From positions 141,177 to 205,176 of the forward strand of contig NZ_LLZG01000345.1 of the NCBI RefSeq assembly GCF_001509475.1: a stretch of 64,000 nucleotides of DNA, read 5' to 3'. The notes under the pieces are model-generated. The model was not told the origin of the DNA. It searched no databases and saw only the letters and a program-made list of their open reading frames with translations. The first letter of the stretch is position 1. Each line of letters opens with the position of its first letter. Source of the DNA: Streptomyces regalis. Its GTDB lineage: Bacteria; Actinomycetota; Actinomycetes; Streptomycetales; Streptomycetaceae. Positions 8,242 through 17,508 of this stretch are shown here, piece after piece. The position numbers were made by a program, and so were the translations under genes.

Positions 8242-9924
8242 CTACTTGACCTTCGACAACCGCGCCTCGGGATTGCCCTCCGCGTCGCTCTCCGAGCGGT
8301 ACACCAGGTCGTCGCCCGCCGGCGTGATGCGGACGGTGTGCGGTTTCGGATTGCAGCCGTTGTGGTTGGTCTTCCGGCCCACGGACGTCACGACGAGCTC
8401 CTTCGCCGTCGCCTTCTTCAGGGTCAGTACGTCGTTGCAGACGAGGCCGAGCAGGTCCGTCTGCCGGAGGGTGCCCAACTCCTCGCCCACGCCGGCGTTG
8501 TGCACGGTGAGCCGGTACGTGCCCGCCGGCAGCGCGCCTTCCAGCGCGGTGGCCCGGCCCTCCCAGGTGCCGAGGTAGCGGACAGGCACGGAACCCTCGA
8601 ACGAGGTGTCGCCGCCCGCGCCAGGCGACCGAGACGAGGCGGCATCGGAACCCGCGTTGGTGTCCTGGTCCCCGCCCGGCAGCAGCTCGAAGACGAACAC
8701 CGACCCGACGGTCACCGCGGCCAACGCCCCCGCCACCGCGAGCGCCACGGTGCAGCTCAGTCTCCGCCCGCGGCCTCCCTCCCCCGGCGTCGAGGCCGCC
8801 GCGACGGACAGGGAGAGCTTGCCGGGATGGTGGTCGGATGCCGGGGCGGTGTCGTGGGGAGGCCGGGCGTCGCGCGGTTCGGGCACGATGACGGGCGCGT
8901 CGGCCGGAGCTGCGGGCACCGGCGCCGAAGCCGCCACCGGCATCACCGGCGGCGGCCCGAACTCCCCGCCTGCCGTCTGCCGGTCGAATCCGACCGGCCC
9001 CGACAGAACGTCCTGCCCCGTCTCCAGATTCAGCAGCTGCACGGCACTACGACTGACCTGCTCGACCAGCGCCCCTGGCAGCCACCCGCCCGACACGAGC
9101 CGAGCCGCCCCGTCCGGAGCCAGTCGCCGCGCCACCTCCCCCGGCGTGGGCCGCGCGCCCGGCTCCTTGGCCAGGCAGGCCTCCACCAGTTCCCGCAACT
9201 CACCGTCCAGGGAGTCGAGTTCGGGCTCCTCGTGCACGACCTTGTACAGCAGTGCCGCCGACGAGTCCCCGCGAAACGGCGGCTCCCCGGTCGCCGCGTA
9301 CGCCAGCACCGCGCCCAGGGAGAAGACGTCCGCGGCCCCCGTGATCCCCTTGCCCAGGATCTGCTCGGGCGACATGTAGCCGGGCGAGCCGATGGAGACG
9401 CCGGTCGACGTCAGGGACGCCGTGCCGTCCGTGGCCCGCGCGATGCCGAAGTCGATCAGCAGGGGGCCGTCCAGTGTCAGCAGCACGTTCGACGGCTTCA
9501 CGTCCCGGTGCACCAGCCCCAGCTCGTGCACCGCCGCCAGCGCCTCGGCCAGCCCGGCCCCCAGCACGCGCACGGTGTGCGCCGGCATCGGGCCACCGGA
9601 GTCCGTCACCGCCGTCGTCAGCGACGGGCCCGCCGCATACGCCGTGGCCACCCACGGCACCGCGGCCTCGGGATCCGCGTCCAGCACGGGCGCCGTCCAG
9701 GCACCGCCCACCCGGCGCGCCGCGTCCACCTCCCGGCGGAAGCGCGCCCGGAACTCCTCGTCGAGGGCGAAGTGCGGATGCACGATCTTCACGGCGACCG
9801 TACGACCGCTGGGGCTGCGGCCCAGATACACCCGTCCCATCCCGCCGGAGCCGAGCCGGCCGAGCAGCCGGTACGGCCCGACGGCGGCCGGCTCGTCGAC
9901 TCCGAGTGGCTGCATGGCGTCCAC
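8242..9924 (-). CDS. Membrane Ser/Thr protein kinase with small extracytoplasmic domain
   Basis: A 560-residue relative of the next kinase, sharing the same kinase layout: GSGGMGRVYLG near 26-36, Lys46, HRDVKPSN with Asp141, and DFG at 158-160. After an acidic/proline linker comes a single membrane helix at about 390-415 and then a roughly 120-residue outer domain beginning RYLGTWEGRAT, with two Cys (VCND and GCNP) that could form a disulphide. This domain resembles the small lipocalin-like sensors attached to other Streptomyces kinases, but I cannot name it. The pair at 5886-9924 looks like an old duplication. GTG 9924 and ATG 9915 are both possible starts. Confidence 0.9.
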   Translation of the reverse strand: MDAMQPLGVDEPAAVGPYRLLGRLGSGGMGRVYLGRSPSGRTVAVKIVHPHFALDEEFRARFRREVDAARRVGGAWTAPVLDADPEAAVPWVATAYAAGPSLTTAVTDSGGPMPAHTVRVLGAGLAEALAAVHELGLVHRDVKPSNVLLTLDGPLLIDFGIARATDGTASLTSTGVSIGSPGYMSPEQILGKGITGAADVFSLGAVLAYAATGEPPFRGDSSAALLYKVVHEEPELDSLDGELRELVEACLAKEPGARPTPGEVARRLAPDGAARLVSGGWLPGALVEQVSRSAVQLLNLETGQDVLSGPVGFDRQTAGGEFGPPPVMPVAASAPVPAAPADAPVIVPEPRDARPPHDTAPASDHHPGKLSLSVAAASTPGEGGRGRRLSCTVALAVAGALAAVTVGSVFVFELLPGGDQDTNAGSDAASSRSPGAGGDTSFEGSVPVRYLGTWEGRATALEGALPAGTYRLTVHNAGVGEELGTLRQTDLLGLVCNDVLTLKKATAKELVVTSVGRKTNHNGCNPKPHTVRITPAGDDLVYRSESDAEGNPEARLSKVK

Positions 9925-10020
9925 CCCTCCCCCGTAGAACTCCCCAGCAGGTTAGTGCGCAACCGGCGGCGGGTTGGTGCGGAACCGGCAGCCCGGTGCG
10001 GAAGCACCCGCCCTTTATGG

Positions 10021-10914
<894 letters not shown>

Positions 10915-11026
10915 CTAGACCCTATGAGGTACGGTGCAGGCTTCAGGGTCGGCCCAGGTTTTCGCGCCTCTCGTCAACCCCGACACGCGACCCTCAAACG
11001 TCCGAGTGACGTGATCTTGACCTCTA

Positions 11027-11054
11027 TTGCTTTCGGCTGCCTGCGTGCTAGGCT
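11027..11054 (+). promoter_or_regulatory. Probable vegetative promoter of the cold-shock gene
   Basis: TTGCTT at 11027-11032 and TAGGCT at 11049-11054 are separated by 16 bases, a good fit to Streptomyces HrdB-type promoters. Transcription would begin near 11061, leaving an untranslated leader of about 150 bases ahead of the ATG at 11214. This region (10906-11213) holds no other gene. Confidence 0.55.
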
Positions 11055-11089
11055 CGCCGCAAGTTGCAGTTTGGTTTCCCTTGCAGTAC

Positions 11090-11120
11090 AGAGCCTGCGG
11101 AGCATGTGACCGCGGGCTCT
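11090..11120 (+). promoter_or_regulatory. Hairpin with T-run in the cold-shock leader
   Basis: AGAGCCTGCGG (11090-11100) pairs with CCGCGGGCTCT (11110-11120), 11 pairs including one G-U, around a 9-base loop. It is followed by AGTCGTTTTC, which gives it the look of an intrinsic terminator inside the 5' leader. The loop also contains ATG followed directly by TGA. It could act as an attenuator or a temperature-sensitive fold; this is inference from structure only. Confidence 0.5.
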
Positions 11121-11213
11121 AGTCGTTTTCAGACGTATGCAGATGTGCGGCATCTTGTTTTCACACTTGCAGGGTTCTGGAGCAGGGCAACCCTTTGGGC
11201 CCAAGGAGGGCTT

Positions 11214-11417
11214 ATGGCTACCGGAACCGTGAAGTGGTTCAACGCCGAAAAGGGCTTTGGCTTCATCGCCCAGGAAGGCGGCGGCCCCGACGTCTTCGTT
11301 CACTACTCCGCGATCAACGCGAGCGGCTTCCGTTCGCTGGAGGAGAACCAGCAGGTCTCCTTCGACGTGACCCAGGGCCCGAAGGGCCCGCAGGCGGAGA
11401 ACGTCACCCCCGTCTGA
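11214..11417 (+). CDS. Cold-shock protein, CspA family
   Basis: A 67-residue single cold-shock domain that binds single-stranded RNA/DNA and acts as an RNA chaperone. RNP1 (KGFGFI, residues 13-18) and RNP2 (VFVHY, 27-31) are intact, as are GTVKWFN at the start and AENV near the end. AAGGAGG lies 7-8 bases before the ATG, a strong ribosome site. It is monocistronic, with a long leader carrying a hairpin upstream and a perfect 10-bp inverted repeat downstream. Confidence 0.97.
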   Translation: MATGTVKWFNAEKGFGFIAQEGGGPDVFVHYSAINASGFRSLEENQQVSFDVTQGPKGPQAENVTPV

Positions 11418-11459
11418 TCCGAGGGATGCCCCTCTGAAGACGTCTGATAGCAGTACCCA

Positions 11460-11492
11460 AGGAGCCCCTCGCCATCCGGTGCAGGGGCTCCT
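11460..11492. terminator. Terminator hairpin between the cold-shock gene and the converging XRE-cupin gene
   Basis: AGGAGCCCCT (11460-11469) and AGGGGCTCCT (11483-11492) form a perfect 10-bp stem with a 13-base loop, placed 42 bases after the cold-shock stop and 17 bases beyond the stop of the converging regulator. No T-run follows, as is common in this genus; the hairpin may serve both strands. Confidence 0.7.
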
Positions 11493-11509
11493 GCCTTATG
11501 CGTGCCGCC

Positions 11510-12058
11510 TTACACGTGCTGCATGACCAGCACGAACGTCGTCCCGGGCGCCAGCGCCTCGTACGAGTGCGGCACATCTCCGCGATACGACATGTAGTCG
11601 CCGGGCCCCAGATCGACCTCTTCGCCCCGGGGCCCCGCCTTCACCCGCCCCGTGCTGACGATCAGATGCTCCACGGACCCCGGAATGTGCGGCTCCGACT
11701 CCCGGGCGGGGCCCGGCTCCGCGCGCAGGTGGTAGATGTCCCGCCGGGCGCCGGGCGGACTGGCGGAGAGCAGCGTGGCCACGTAGTCCGCCCGCTCGGA
11801 CGCGACCGTGGGCCCCTCGCCGGCCCGGATCACCTGCACCGCCGGAGCCGGCGGTTCCACCAGCACGCTGAACGGCACCCCCAACGCCACTCCCAGCGCC
11901 CACAGTGTCTCCACGCTGGGATTCCCGCTGCCCGCCTCCAGCTGGGACAGCGTGGACTTCGCGATCCCGGCCCGCTTGGCCAGCTCGGACAGTGACAGCC
12001 CGGCCCGGGTGCGCTCTCGCCGCAGCGAGGCGGCGATCCAAGTGAGGGGCTCGGTCAT
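11510..12058 (-). CDS. XRE family regulator with C-terminal cupin domain
   Basis: A helix-turn-helix domain (about residues 8-62; LSLSELAKRAGIAKSTLSQLE is the HTH) is followed by a cupin beta-barrel sensor (about 100-175; HLIVSTGRVKAGP and HSYEALAPG). Such two-domain regulators bind a small ligand in the cupin and control neighbouring catabolic or transport genes. The ATG at 12058 has GGGAAG 8 bases upstream; a GTG at 12067 in the same frame lacks proper spacing. It is divergent from azlC, and a perfect inverted repeat covers the azlC -35, so it probably represses azlCD and possibly itself. Confidence 0.9.
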   Translation of the reverse strand: MTEPLTWIAASLRRERTRAGLSLSELAKRAGIAKSTLSQLEAGSGNPSVETLWALGVALGVPFSVLVEPPAPAVQVIRAGEGPTVASERADYVATLLSASPPGARRDIYHLRAEPGPARESEPHIPGSVEHLIVSTGRVKAGPRGEEVDLGPGDYMSYRGDVPHSYEALAPGTTFVLVMQHV

Positions 12059-12094
12059 GCGGTTCACTTCCCGTCGTTCGCTCTGCCGGTACGT

Positions 12095-12132
12095 TCGTTC
12101 GCCTTGACGAACGACCGGCTGGTGTTCATTCT
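12095..12132 (+). promoter_or_regulatory. azlC promoter with overlapping operator palindrome
   Basis: TCGTTCG (12095-12101) and CGAACGA (12108-12114) are a perfect 7-bp inverted repeat with a 6-base spacer. The right arm overlaps a TTGACG -35 at 12104-12109; CATTCT at 12127-12132 is a plausible -10 after 17 bases. Transcription would start near 12139, one base before the ATG at 12140, so the message may be leaderless. A further GTCGTTCG lies at 12073-12080. The repeat is the natural site for the divergent XRE-cupin protein. Confidence 0.55.
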
Positions 12133-12139
12133 GGAAAAC

Positions 12140-12841
12140 ATGCGTTCGCTACTCCGAACACCGATGATGGCACCCCTGATGGCACCTCTGGTGCGCGACA
12201 GCGCACTCGTCTGGCTGGCGAGCGGCGTCGTCGGCGTCTCCTTCGGCGCGATCTCGGTGGCCGGTGGGCTGCCGGTGTGGGTGCCGGTACTGATGTCGCT
12301 GGTGGTGTACGCGGGATCGGCGCAGTTCAGCGCGGTCGGTGTGCTGCTGGCCGGGGGCGGGCCGTTCGCGGCGGCGGCCACCGGGCTGCTGCTCAACACG
12401 CGCACCGCGGCCTTCAGTCTGGCCGTGGCGGACGTCATCGGCCAAGGCCGCCCCGCCCGTCTCCTCGGCGCCCACCTGGTCACCGACGAGACGGTGGCCT
12501 TCGCCCTCGCCCAGCCGGATCCGGCACGGCGGCGGGCGGCCTTCTGGATCTCCGGGCTCGGCCTGTTCACGGTGTGGAACCTCGGTGTCCTGGCCGGGGG
12601 TCTGGCCGGCGGCGCGCTGGGCGACACCGGCACCTACGGCCTGGACGCGGCCTTCCCCGCCGTCCTCGTCGCCCTGGTACTGCCCGCCCTGCGCGAGGAC
12701 CCGGCGGTCCGACGGTCCGCGCTGCTCGGCGCGGGACTGGCGCTCACGGTGACACCGGCCGTCCCGGCGGGGGTGCCGGTGCTGCTGGCGCTGGCGGGAC
12801 TCGCCCTCTACGGACGCGGCGGCGGAAGGCGTACGGCATGA
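12140..12841 (+). CDS. azlC: AzlC family branched-chain amino acid exporter, large subunit
   Basis: AzlC with AzlD forms a membrane exporter for branched-chain amino acids and analogues. The protein (233 residues from ATG 12140) has several hydrophobic helices, with the family motif VVGVSFGAISVAGGL near the start, YAGSAQFSAVG after the second helix, and the NTRTAAFSLAVAD block. An upstream TTG at 12104 is also in frame, but it coincides with the -35 element, so the ATG is preferred. It overlaps azlD by four bases (ATGA) and is divergent from the XRE-cupin regulator. Confidence 0.88.
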   Translation: MRSLLRTPMMAPLMAPLVRDSALVWLASGVVGVSFGAISVAGGLPVWVPVLMSLVVYAGSAQFSAVGVLLAGGGPFAAAATGLLLNTRTAAFSLAVADVIGQGRPARLLGAHLVTDETVAFALAQPDPARRRAAFWISGLGLFTVWNLGVLAGGLAGGALGDTGTYGLDAAFPAVLVALVLPALREDPAVRRSALLGAGLALTVTPAVPAGVPVLLALAGLALYGRGGGRRTA

Positions 12842-13152
12842 GCGCGACGGTGGCCATGATCCTGACGCTGGCGGTCGGGACGTACGCCTTCCGGCTGGCC
12901 GGGCCGCTGCTCCACGGACGCCTCGAACTCTCGCCGCGAGTGCAGGAGTTGCTCTCGGCGAGCGCGATCGTCCTGCTGGTCGCCCTGCTGGCCACGGGCG
13001 CACTGACCGAGGGCGGCGGCTTCGCGGGGTGGGCACGGCCGACCGGGGTGCTGGTGGGCGGCGTACTGGCGTGGCGGCGGGCGCCGTTCCCGGTGGTGGT
13101 GCTGGGGGCGGCGGGGGCTACCGCCGTGCTGCGGGCGATGGGGGTGGCATGA
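12838..13152 (+). CDS. azlD: AzlD domain-containing protein, exporter small subunit
   Basis: A 104-residue membrane protein of three to four helices. It opens with the AzlD-type LAVGTYAFRLAGPLL and shows the ARPTGVLVGGVLAWRRAP segment near residue 70. AzlD is the obligate partner of AzlC. The ATG overlaps the azlC stop (ATGA), so translation is coupled and the two are made in equal amounts. Confidence 0.9.
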   Translation: MSATVAMILTLAVGTYAFRLAGPLLHGRLELSPRVQELLSASAIVLLVALLATGALTEGGGFAGWARPTGVLVGGVLAWRRAPFPVVVLGAAGATAVLRAMGVA

Positions 13153-13230
13153 ATCTCCCTCGGCGCGGGCATCGGCCTCGTCCTCGGGATGACGGTCTTC
13201 GACGACACTGGCTTCGCTAAGGTCCCGGCC

Positions 13231-13878
13231 ATGACCGAAGCCGACTTCCTCACCACCACCCGCACCTTCTACGACGCCATCGCCGAGGACTACGCGGACC
13301 TCTTCCAGGAGGAGCTCGCGAACCGGCCCTTGGAGCGGGCCGTGCTGGGTGTGTTCGCTGAACTCGTCAAGGGGGACGGCCCGGTGGCCGACCTGGGGTG
13401 TGGTCCCGGTCGGACGACCGCCCGCCTCGCTGCGCTGGGGCTGAACGTGTTCGGGCTCGACCTGTCGGAGTCGATGCTCGCCATCGCCCGGCGCGAGAAC
13501 CCGGGACTGCGGTTCGAGCAGGGTTCGATGCTGGAGCTGGACGTCCCGGACGGCTCGCTGGCCGGCGCCCTTTCCTTCTACTCCTCCATCCACACCCCGG
13601 TGGATCAACTCCCGGCTCTCTTCGCCGAGTTCCATCGCGTGCTGGCGCCCGGCGCGCCCCTGCTCGTCGCCTTCCAGGCCGGCGACCAGCACCGCCACCA
13701 CGACCGGCCCTTCGGTCACCCGGTCTCGCTCACCTTCCAGCGCCGCCGCCCGGAACACATCGCCGACCTGTTGACGGCGGCCGGCTTCGCCCTCTTCTCC
13801 CGCACGGTCCGCGAACCGGACCCGGCACTCGACGAGACGTCCCCCCAGGCGTTCCTGATCGCCCGCAAGCCCGCCTGA
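13231..13878 (+). CDS. Class I SAM-dependent methyltransferase
   Basis: A 215-residue small-molecule methyltransferase fold: YDAIAEDYADLF is the usual opening helix, VADLGCGPGRTTARLA near residue 52 is motif I for SAM, GLDLSESML is motif II, and PDGSLAGALSFYSSIH is the post-II region. The tail has FRTV-like strands without a family-defining acceptor motif. I choose ATG 13231 (AAGG 8 bases upstream); ATG 13189 in frame would add 14 residues of atypical sequence. The substrate is unknown; it stands alone after azlCD and converges with the FAD dehydrogenase. Confidence 0.85.
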   Translation: MTEADFLTTTRTFYDAIAEDYADLFQEELANRPLERAVLGVFAELVKGDGPVADLGCGPGRTTARLAALGLNVFGLDLSESMLAIARRENPGLRFEQGSMLELDVPDGSLAGALSFYSSIHTPVDQLPALFAEFHRVLAPGAPLLVAFQAGDQHRHHDRPFGHPVSLTFQRRRPEHIADLLTAAGFALFSRTVREPDPALDETSPQAFLIARKPA

Positions 13879-13896
13879 CCCTCGCCCGCCCCCCGC

Positions 13897-15681
13897 CTAG
13901 AGGCTCCCGGCGATGTCCCTCGCCGCGATGTACCCGAACGTCATCGCCGGACCGATCGTCGAGCCCGCGCCCGCGTAACTGTGGCCCATGACCGCCGCGC
14001 TCGCGTTGCCGGCGGCGTACAGGCCCCGGATCACCGAACCGTCCTCCCGCAGGACACGGGCGCGGGCGTCCGTGAGGAGGCCGCCCTTCGTGCCGAGATC
14101 GCCCGGGACGATCCGGAAGGCGTAGTAGGGAGGCAGCCAGAGCGGGGCCAAGCAGGAGTCGGGGAGGACCGACGGGTCCGTGTAGTAGTGGTCGTAGGCG
14201 CTGTCGCCCCGGTGGAAGTCGGGGTCCTCGCCGCGCAGCGCCTGGGAGTTGAAGCGGTCCACCGTGGTGCGCAGGGCCGTCGCCGGGACGCCGATCGAGG
14301 TGGCGAGCGCGTCCAGGGTCCAGGCCTTGTGCGCGGCGCCCGAGTCGTACCAGTCGGCGGGGAAGGGCAGGGCCGGGAGGACGTCCTTGAAGAGGTAGCG
14401 GTTGCGGTAGTTCTGGTCGACGATCAGCCAGGACGGGATGGCGGGGCTCGTGTCGTGGACGTCGTACATGGTGTGGACGACATCACTGTAAGGGGCGGCT
14501 TCGTTGACGAACCGAGCCCCGGCCGCATTGATCAACAGGCTGCCGGGGAGGGTGCGTTCGGCCAGGCAGAAGTACGGCTGGCCGGGGAGCGGGATCGCCG
14601 GGCCCCACCAGGCGTCGTCCATGAGGCCGAGTGCGGCGCCGAGCCGTGCGCCCGCCCGGATGCCGTCGCCGGTGTTCTCCTTCGCGCCCACCGTCCAGTC
14701 CGTGCCGATGGGCCGGCGCTGGTAGCGCTCGCGCATCGCCGCGTTGTGCTCGAAGCCGCCCGAGCCGACGATCACGCCCCGGCGGGCGCGGACCAGGGCA
14801 GGGCTGCCGTCCCGCGTGACGACCGCTCCGGCCACAGCCCCGCTCTCGACGTACAGGTCGGTGAGCGGCGTGTCGAGCCACACCGGCACTCCGGCCGACC
14901 GCAGCCCGAGGCGCAGGCCGGCCGCCAGCGACTGCCCCATGGTCAGCGGCTTCTCGCCCCGCAGGGCCGCCGCCGTACCGCGCGCCAGGCACTGCGCTGC
15001 CACGGCGGCCCCCTTGGCGTTCACCGCGGCCAGGGCCAGCCACTTGTAGTCCGCGCTGAAGACGACCATGCCGGTCGGCACGTCCATGTACGGCGGGTTC
15101 AGATGAGCCAGTTCGGCGCCCAGCAGGTTGCCGTCCAGTTGGTCGGGCTCGATGGAGCGGCCGTTCGCCAGGCCGCCGGGCAGCTCGGGATAGTAGTCGC
15201 TGTACCCCTCCATCCAGCGGAAGCGCAGAGGGCTGTTGGCCATGACGAAGGAGAGCATCGCCGGGCCGTGGGCGAGGAAGGCCCGCTGCCGTTCGACGGG
15301 AACGTCCGGCCCGACCACGGCCGCGAGGTAGGTGGCCGCCTTCGCGGGCGTGTCCGGGACGCCGGCGGCCAGGAGCACCGAGTTGTTGGGAATCCAGATC
15401 CCGGCGCCGGACCGGGCGGCGGACCCGCCGAACGTGGGCGCCTTCTCCAGCACCACGCAGCTCAGGCCCTGCTTGGCGGCGGTCAGGGCGGCGGTCATGC
15501 CGGCTGCGCCCGAGCCGATGACCACGACGTCGTACGTGCCGAGGAGGGGTAAGTCGGCGGCGTGGGCGCTCTGTTGAGCCGCTCCCGCAACGCCGAGGGC
15601 CGCGGCCGTGCCTACGGCTCCTGCGGCGAGTACGTGTCTTCGCGAGGGGTTCCCGTCAGTGGTCGTGAATGCAGTGGTCAT
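13897..15681 (-). CDS. Tat-exported FAD-dependent dehydrogenase of the 3-ketosteroid delta1-dehydrogenase/fumarate reductase family
   Basis: A 594-residue flavoprotein with a twin-arginine signal: SRRHVLAAG near residue 13, then a hydrophobic stretch ending in AHA. The FAD site is VVVIGSGAAGMTAAL followed by LEKAPTFGGSAARSGAGIWIPNN, as in KstD-like enzymes, and the C-terminal SYAGAGSTIGPAMTFGYIAARD closes the flavin pocket. KstD relatives introduce a double bond in steroid ring A; this exported member may act on another substrate. GGGGGAG precedes the ATG at 15681. It starts inside the last codons of the DUF6817 gene (26-base overlap), so the two are coupled. Confidence 0.87.
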   Translation of the reverse strand: MTTAFTTTDGNPSRRHVLAAGAVGTAAALGVAGAAQQSAHAADLPLLGTYDVVVIGSGAAGMTAALTAAKQGLSCVVLEKAPTFGGSAARSGAGIWIPNNSVLLAAGVPDTPAKAATYLAAVVGPDVPVERQRAFLAHGPAMLSFVMANSPLRFRWMEGYSDYYPELPGGLANGRSIEPDQLDGNLLGAELAHLNPPYMDVPTGMVVFSADYKWLALAAVNAKGAAVAAQCLARGTAAALRGEKPLTMGQSLAAGLRLGLRSAGVPVWLDTPLTDLYVESGAVAGAVVTRDGSPALVRARRGVIVGSGGFEHNAAMRERYQRRPIGTDWTVGAKENTGDGIRAGARLGAALGLMDDAWWGPAIPLPGQPYFCLAERTLPGSLLINAAGARFVNEAAPYSDVVHTMYDVHDTSPAIPSWLIVDQNYRNRYLFKDVLPALPFPADWYDSGAAHKAWTLDALATSIGVPATALRTTVDRFNSQALRGEDPDFHRGDSAYDHYYTDPSVLPDSCLAPLWLPPYYAFRIVPGDLGTKGGLLTDARARVLREDGSVIRGLYAAGNASAAVMGHSYAGAGSTIGPAMTFGYIAARDIAGSL

Positions 15682-16291
15682 GATTGCCGCTCCCCCCTGG
15701 CCCGCCCGCCCACTCTGACGATGTGTCAGAAATGCGAATGTGGCGCGCCCGCCCTGTGAAGTCAAGGGTCAGGCAGTCCTTCCAGGCCGCCTGGCTCAAC
15801 AACGTCCGGAAGCGTTGGAACAGGGCGAACAGGTCGGCGCCGTAGCGCTCGCGGAAGACGGGATCGTGGTCGGTGAGGTCGAGTTCGTTGGCGGCGGTGA
15901 GTTCGGCGAAGTCGCGGCGCAGGCGGGTGTCCGGCGTGTGGGAGCGGCCTGTGAAGCGGTCGCGCACGTCGGAGCCCTGGTCCGCGAGGGTCGGATAGGT
16001 GACCTTGCGGTCGCAGGCACCGTAGAAGTACACGATCGACTCCGCCTCCGCACCGATGATCCCCTGCAGTTCGCTGCGGCGGTCGAGGGGCAGCAGGGCC
16101 GTCGGGAAGCCGTCGGTGCCGTAGAACGCATGGCAGAGACCGGCGAGCTGAAGCGCCGGTCGGGCGTTCCAGAGAGCGAGGCGGGACTGTACCCGGCGCA
16201 GGTGGGCGAGGAGAGTGCCGCCCGGGTGCGGGACGGTCTCGGCGCCGAGAGCCTCCAGCAGGGACTCTGCTTGAGCGGTGGGAGTCGACAC
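15656..16291 (-). CDS. DUF6817 domain-containing protein (HD-like)
   Basis: A 211-residue protein recognised as the DUF6817 type: HPGGTLLAHLRRV near residue 22, LAGLCHAFYGTDGF near 49, and LVYFYGACDR-like sequence near 87 place His and Asp residues as in a degenerate HD hydrolase helix bundle. No signal peptide or membrane helix is seen. Start GTG 16291 has AAAGGA 6 bases upstream. It precedes and overlaps the exported FAD dehydrogenase and is divergent from the broken LysR gene, whose product would have been the likely local regulator. Function unknown. Confidence 0.7.
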   Translation of the reverse strand: MSTPTAQAESLLEALGAETVPHPGGTLLAHLRRVQSRLALWNARPALQLAGLCHAFYGTDGFPTALLPLDRRSELQGIIGAEAESIVYFYGACDRKVTYPTLADQGSDVRDRFTGRSHTPDTRLRRDFAELTAANELDLTDHDPVFRERYGADLFALFQRFRTLLSQAAWKDCLTLDFTGRARHIRISDTSSEWAGGPGGSGNHDHCIHDH

Positions 16292-16436
16292 GTGCCGTCC
16301 TTTCGGCGCTTGCGGTCGTCCTGAGTCGGCACCCGCTCCCTCCCCCGCACCGGTCCGGACTCCGGCGCGGGTGGGGAGCGGGTTGCCGCCCGGGCCCGCT
16401 CAGGATCGTCGTACATCGGTCAAAGGCCAGTCAATC

Positions 16437-16472
16437 CTTGGGATTTGTCGCTGGACCCAAGCATTAACTTGG
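16437..16472. promoter_or_regulatory. CTTGG inverted repeats upstream of LysR (candidate operator)
   Basis: CTTGGG (16437-16442), CCCAAG (16456-16461) and CTTGG (16468-16472) make two overlapping inverted repeats in the gap between the divergent LysR and DUF6817 genes. The second is CCAAG-6-CTTGG. This is the position and symmetry expected for LysR autoregulation; it also overlaps the LysR ribosome site. Confidence 0.45.
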
Positions 16473-16980
16473 AGGTCATGACCCTCGATGATCTGCGCGT
16501 GTTCGTGGCCGTGTGCCGGGCCGGGAGCCTCAGTTCGGTGGCTCGGGAGCTGGGGTGCACGCAGTCGGCGGTGAGTCAGCATGTGAAGCGGCTGGAGCGG
16601 GAGACCGGGGTCGCGTTGCTGGAGCGGCAGCCTCGGGGGGTCGTACCGACGCAGGCGGGGCGGGTGCTGGAGGCGGCCGCCGCCGAGGGGATCTCCGGGC
16701 TGGATCTGGCGGTACGGCAGCTGCGGGACCTCGTCGACGGGGAGAGCGGGCTCGTGCGCGTGGCGACGGGGGCGACGACCGTACGGCATTTCATGTCGGA
16801 GGCGGTCGTCGCGTACCGGCGGCGGCATCCCAAGGTCAACCTGGAGTTCCGCACGGTGAGTTCGGGCCGGGGCAGCTTCGACGCGCTGGCCGACGGCACC
16901 CTGGACCTGGCCTGGATCACCCTCGGCCCGCCGGTGCGCGGCATCGAGCAGCGGCCGGTGGTGGAGCTGCCGTGGGTGCT

Positions 16981-17044
16981 GGGCCCTGTCGTCAAATTCC
17001 CGTCGCCCGCCCTCCGGGCAGACGGGAATTTGACGACAGGGCCC
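16981..17044. mobile_element. 64-bp perfect palindrome, MITE-like insertion
   Basis: GGGCCCTGTCGTCAAATTCC begins a 24-base arm (16981-17004) that is repeated exactly in reverse complement at 17021-17044, around a 16-base centre which itself has GCCCG/CGGGC arms. The flanks suggest duplication of one or two bases (T or CT) at a CTAG-containing target. There is no coding capacity. It looks like two fused terminal repeats of an IS5-like element, a minimal MITE; that parentage is inferred and not checked. Confidence 0.75.
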
Positions 17045-17296
17045 TAGCGGTACGGGCCGGCGATCCGCTCGCCGAGCGGCCGTACGTCGATGTCGACGCC
17101 GACCTCCGGGACGTACGGCTGATCCGGCTGCCGCCGAACTCCGCCTCGGCCGCGCATCTGGACACCGCCTGCGCCGAGTTGGGCGTCCGGTTCGCGTACG
17201 ACACGAGCGTCGCCGACTGGGACACGGCGCTGCTGCTGGCCGAGCTGGGGGTCGGGCGGGCGGTGGTCCCCGCGCTGCCCGGGCTGCCCGTCCCCG

Positions 17297-17350
<54 letters not shown>

Positions 17351-17508
17351 GCAACCGCGATCTACGCCTGATCCCCCTGCCCGCCCTGCGCCCCCTGCCC
17401 GTCGGCTGGGCCGTACGCCGCTGGGACGCGCTCAGCCCGCCGGCCCGGGCGTTCGCGGACCTGGTGGAGCGTCACCGCCGGGCCGCGCGGGGCTGACCGC
17501 CGAAGCGA

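Noticed and set aside
15656..15681. Frameshift between DUF6817 and the FAD dehydrogenase
   Set aside because: The overlap is a normal coupled arrangement; both genes have complete domains and ribosome sites.
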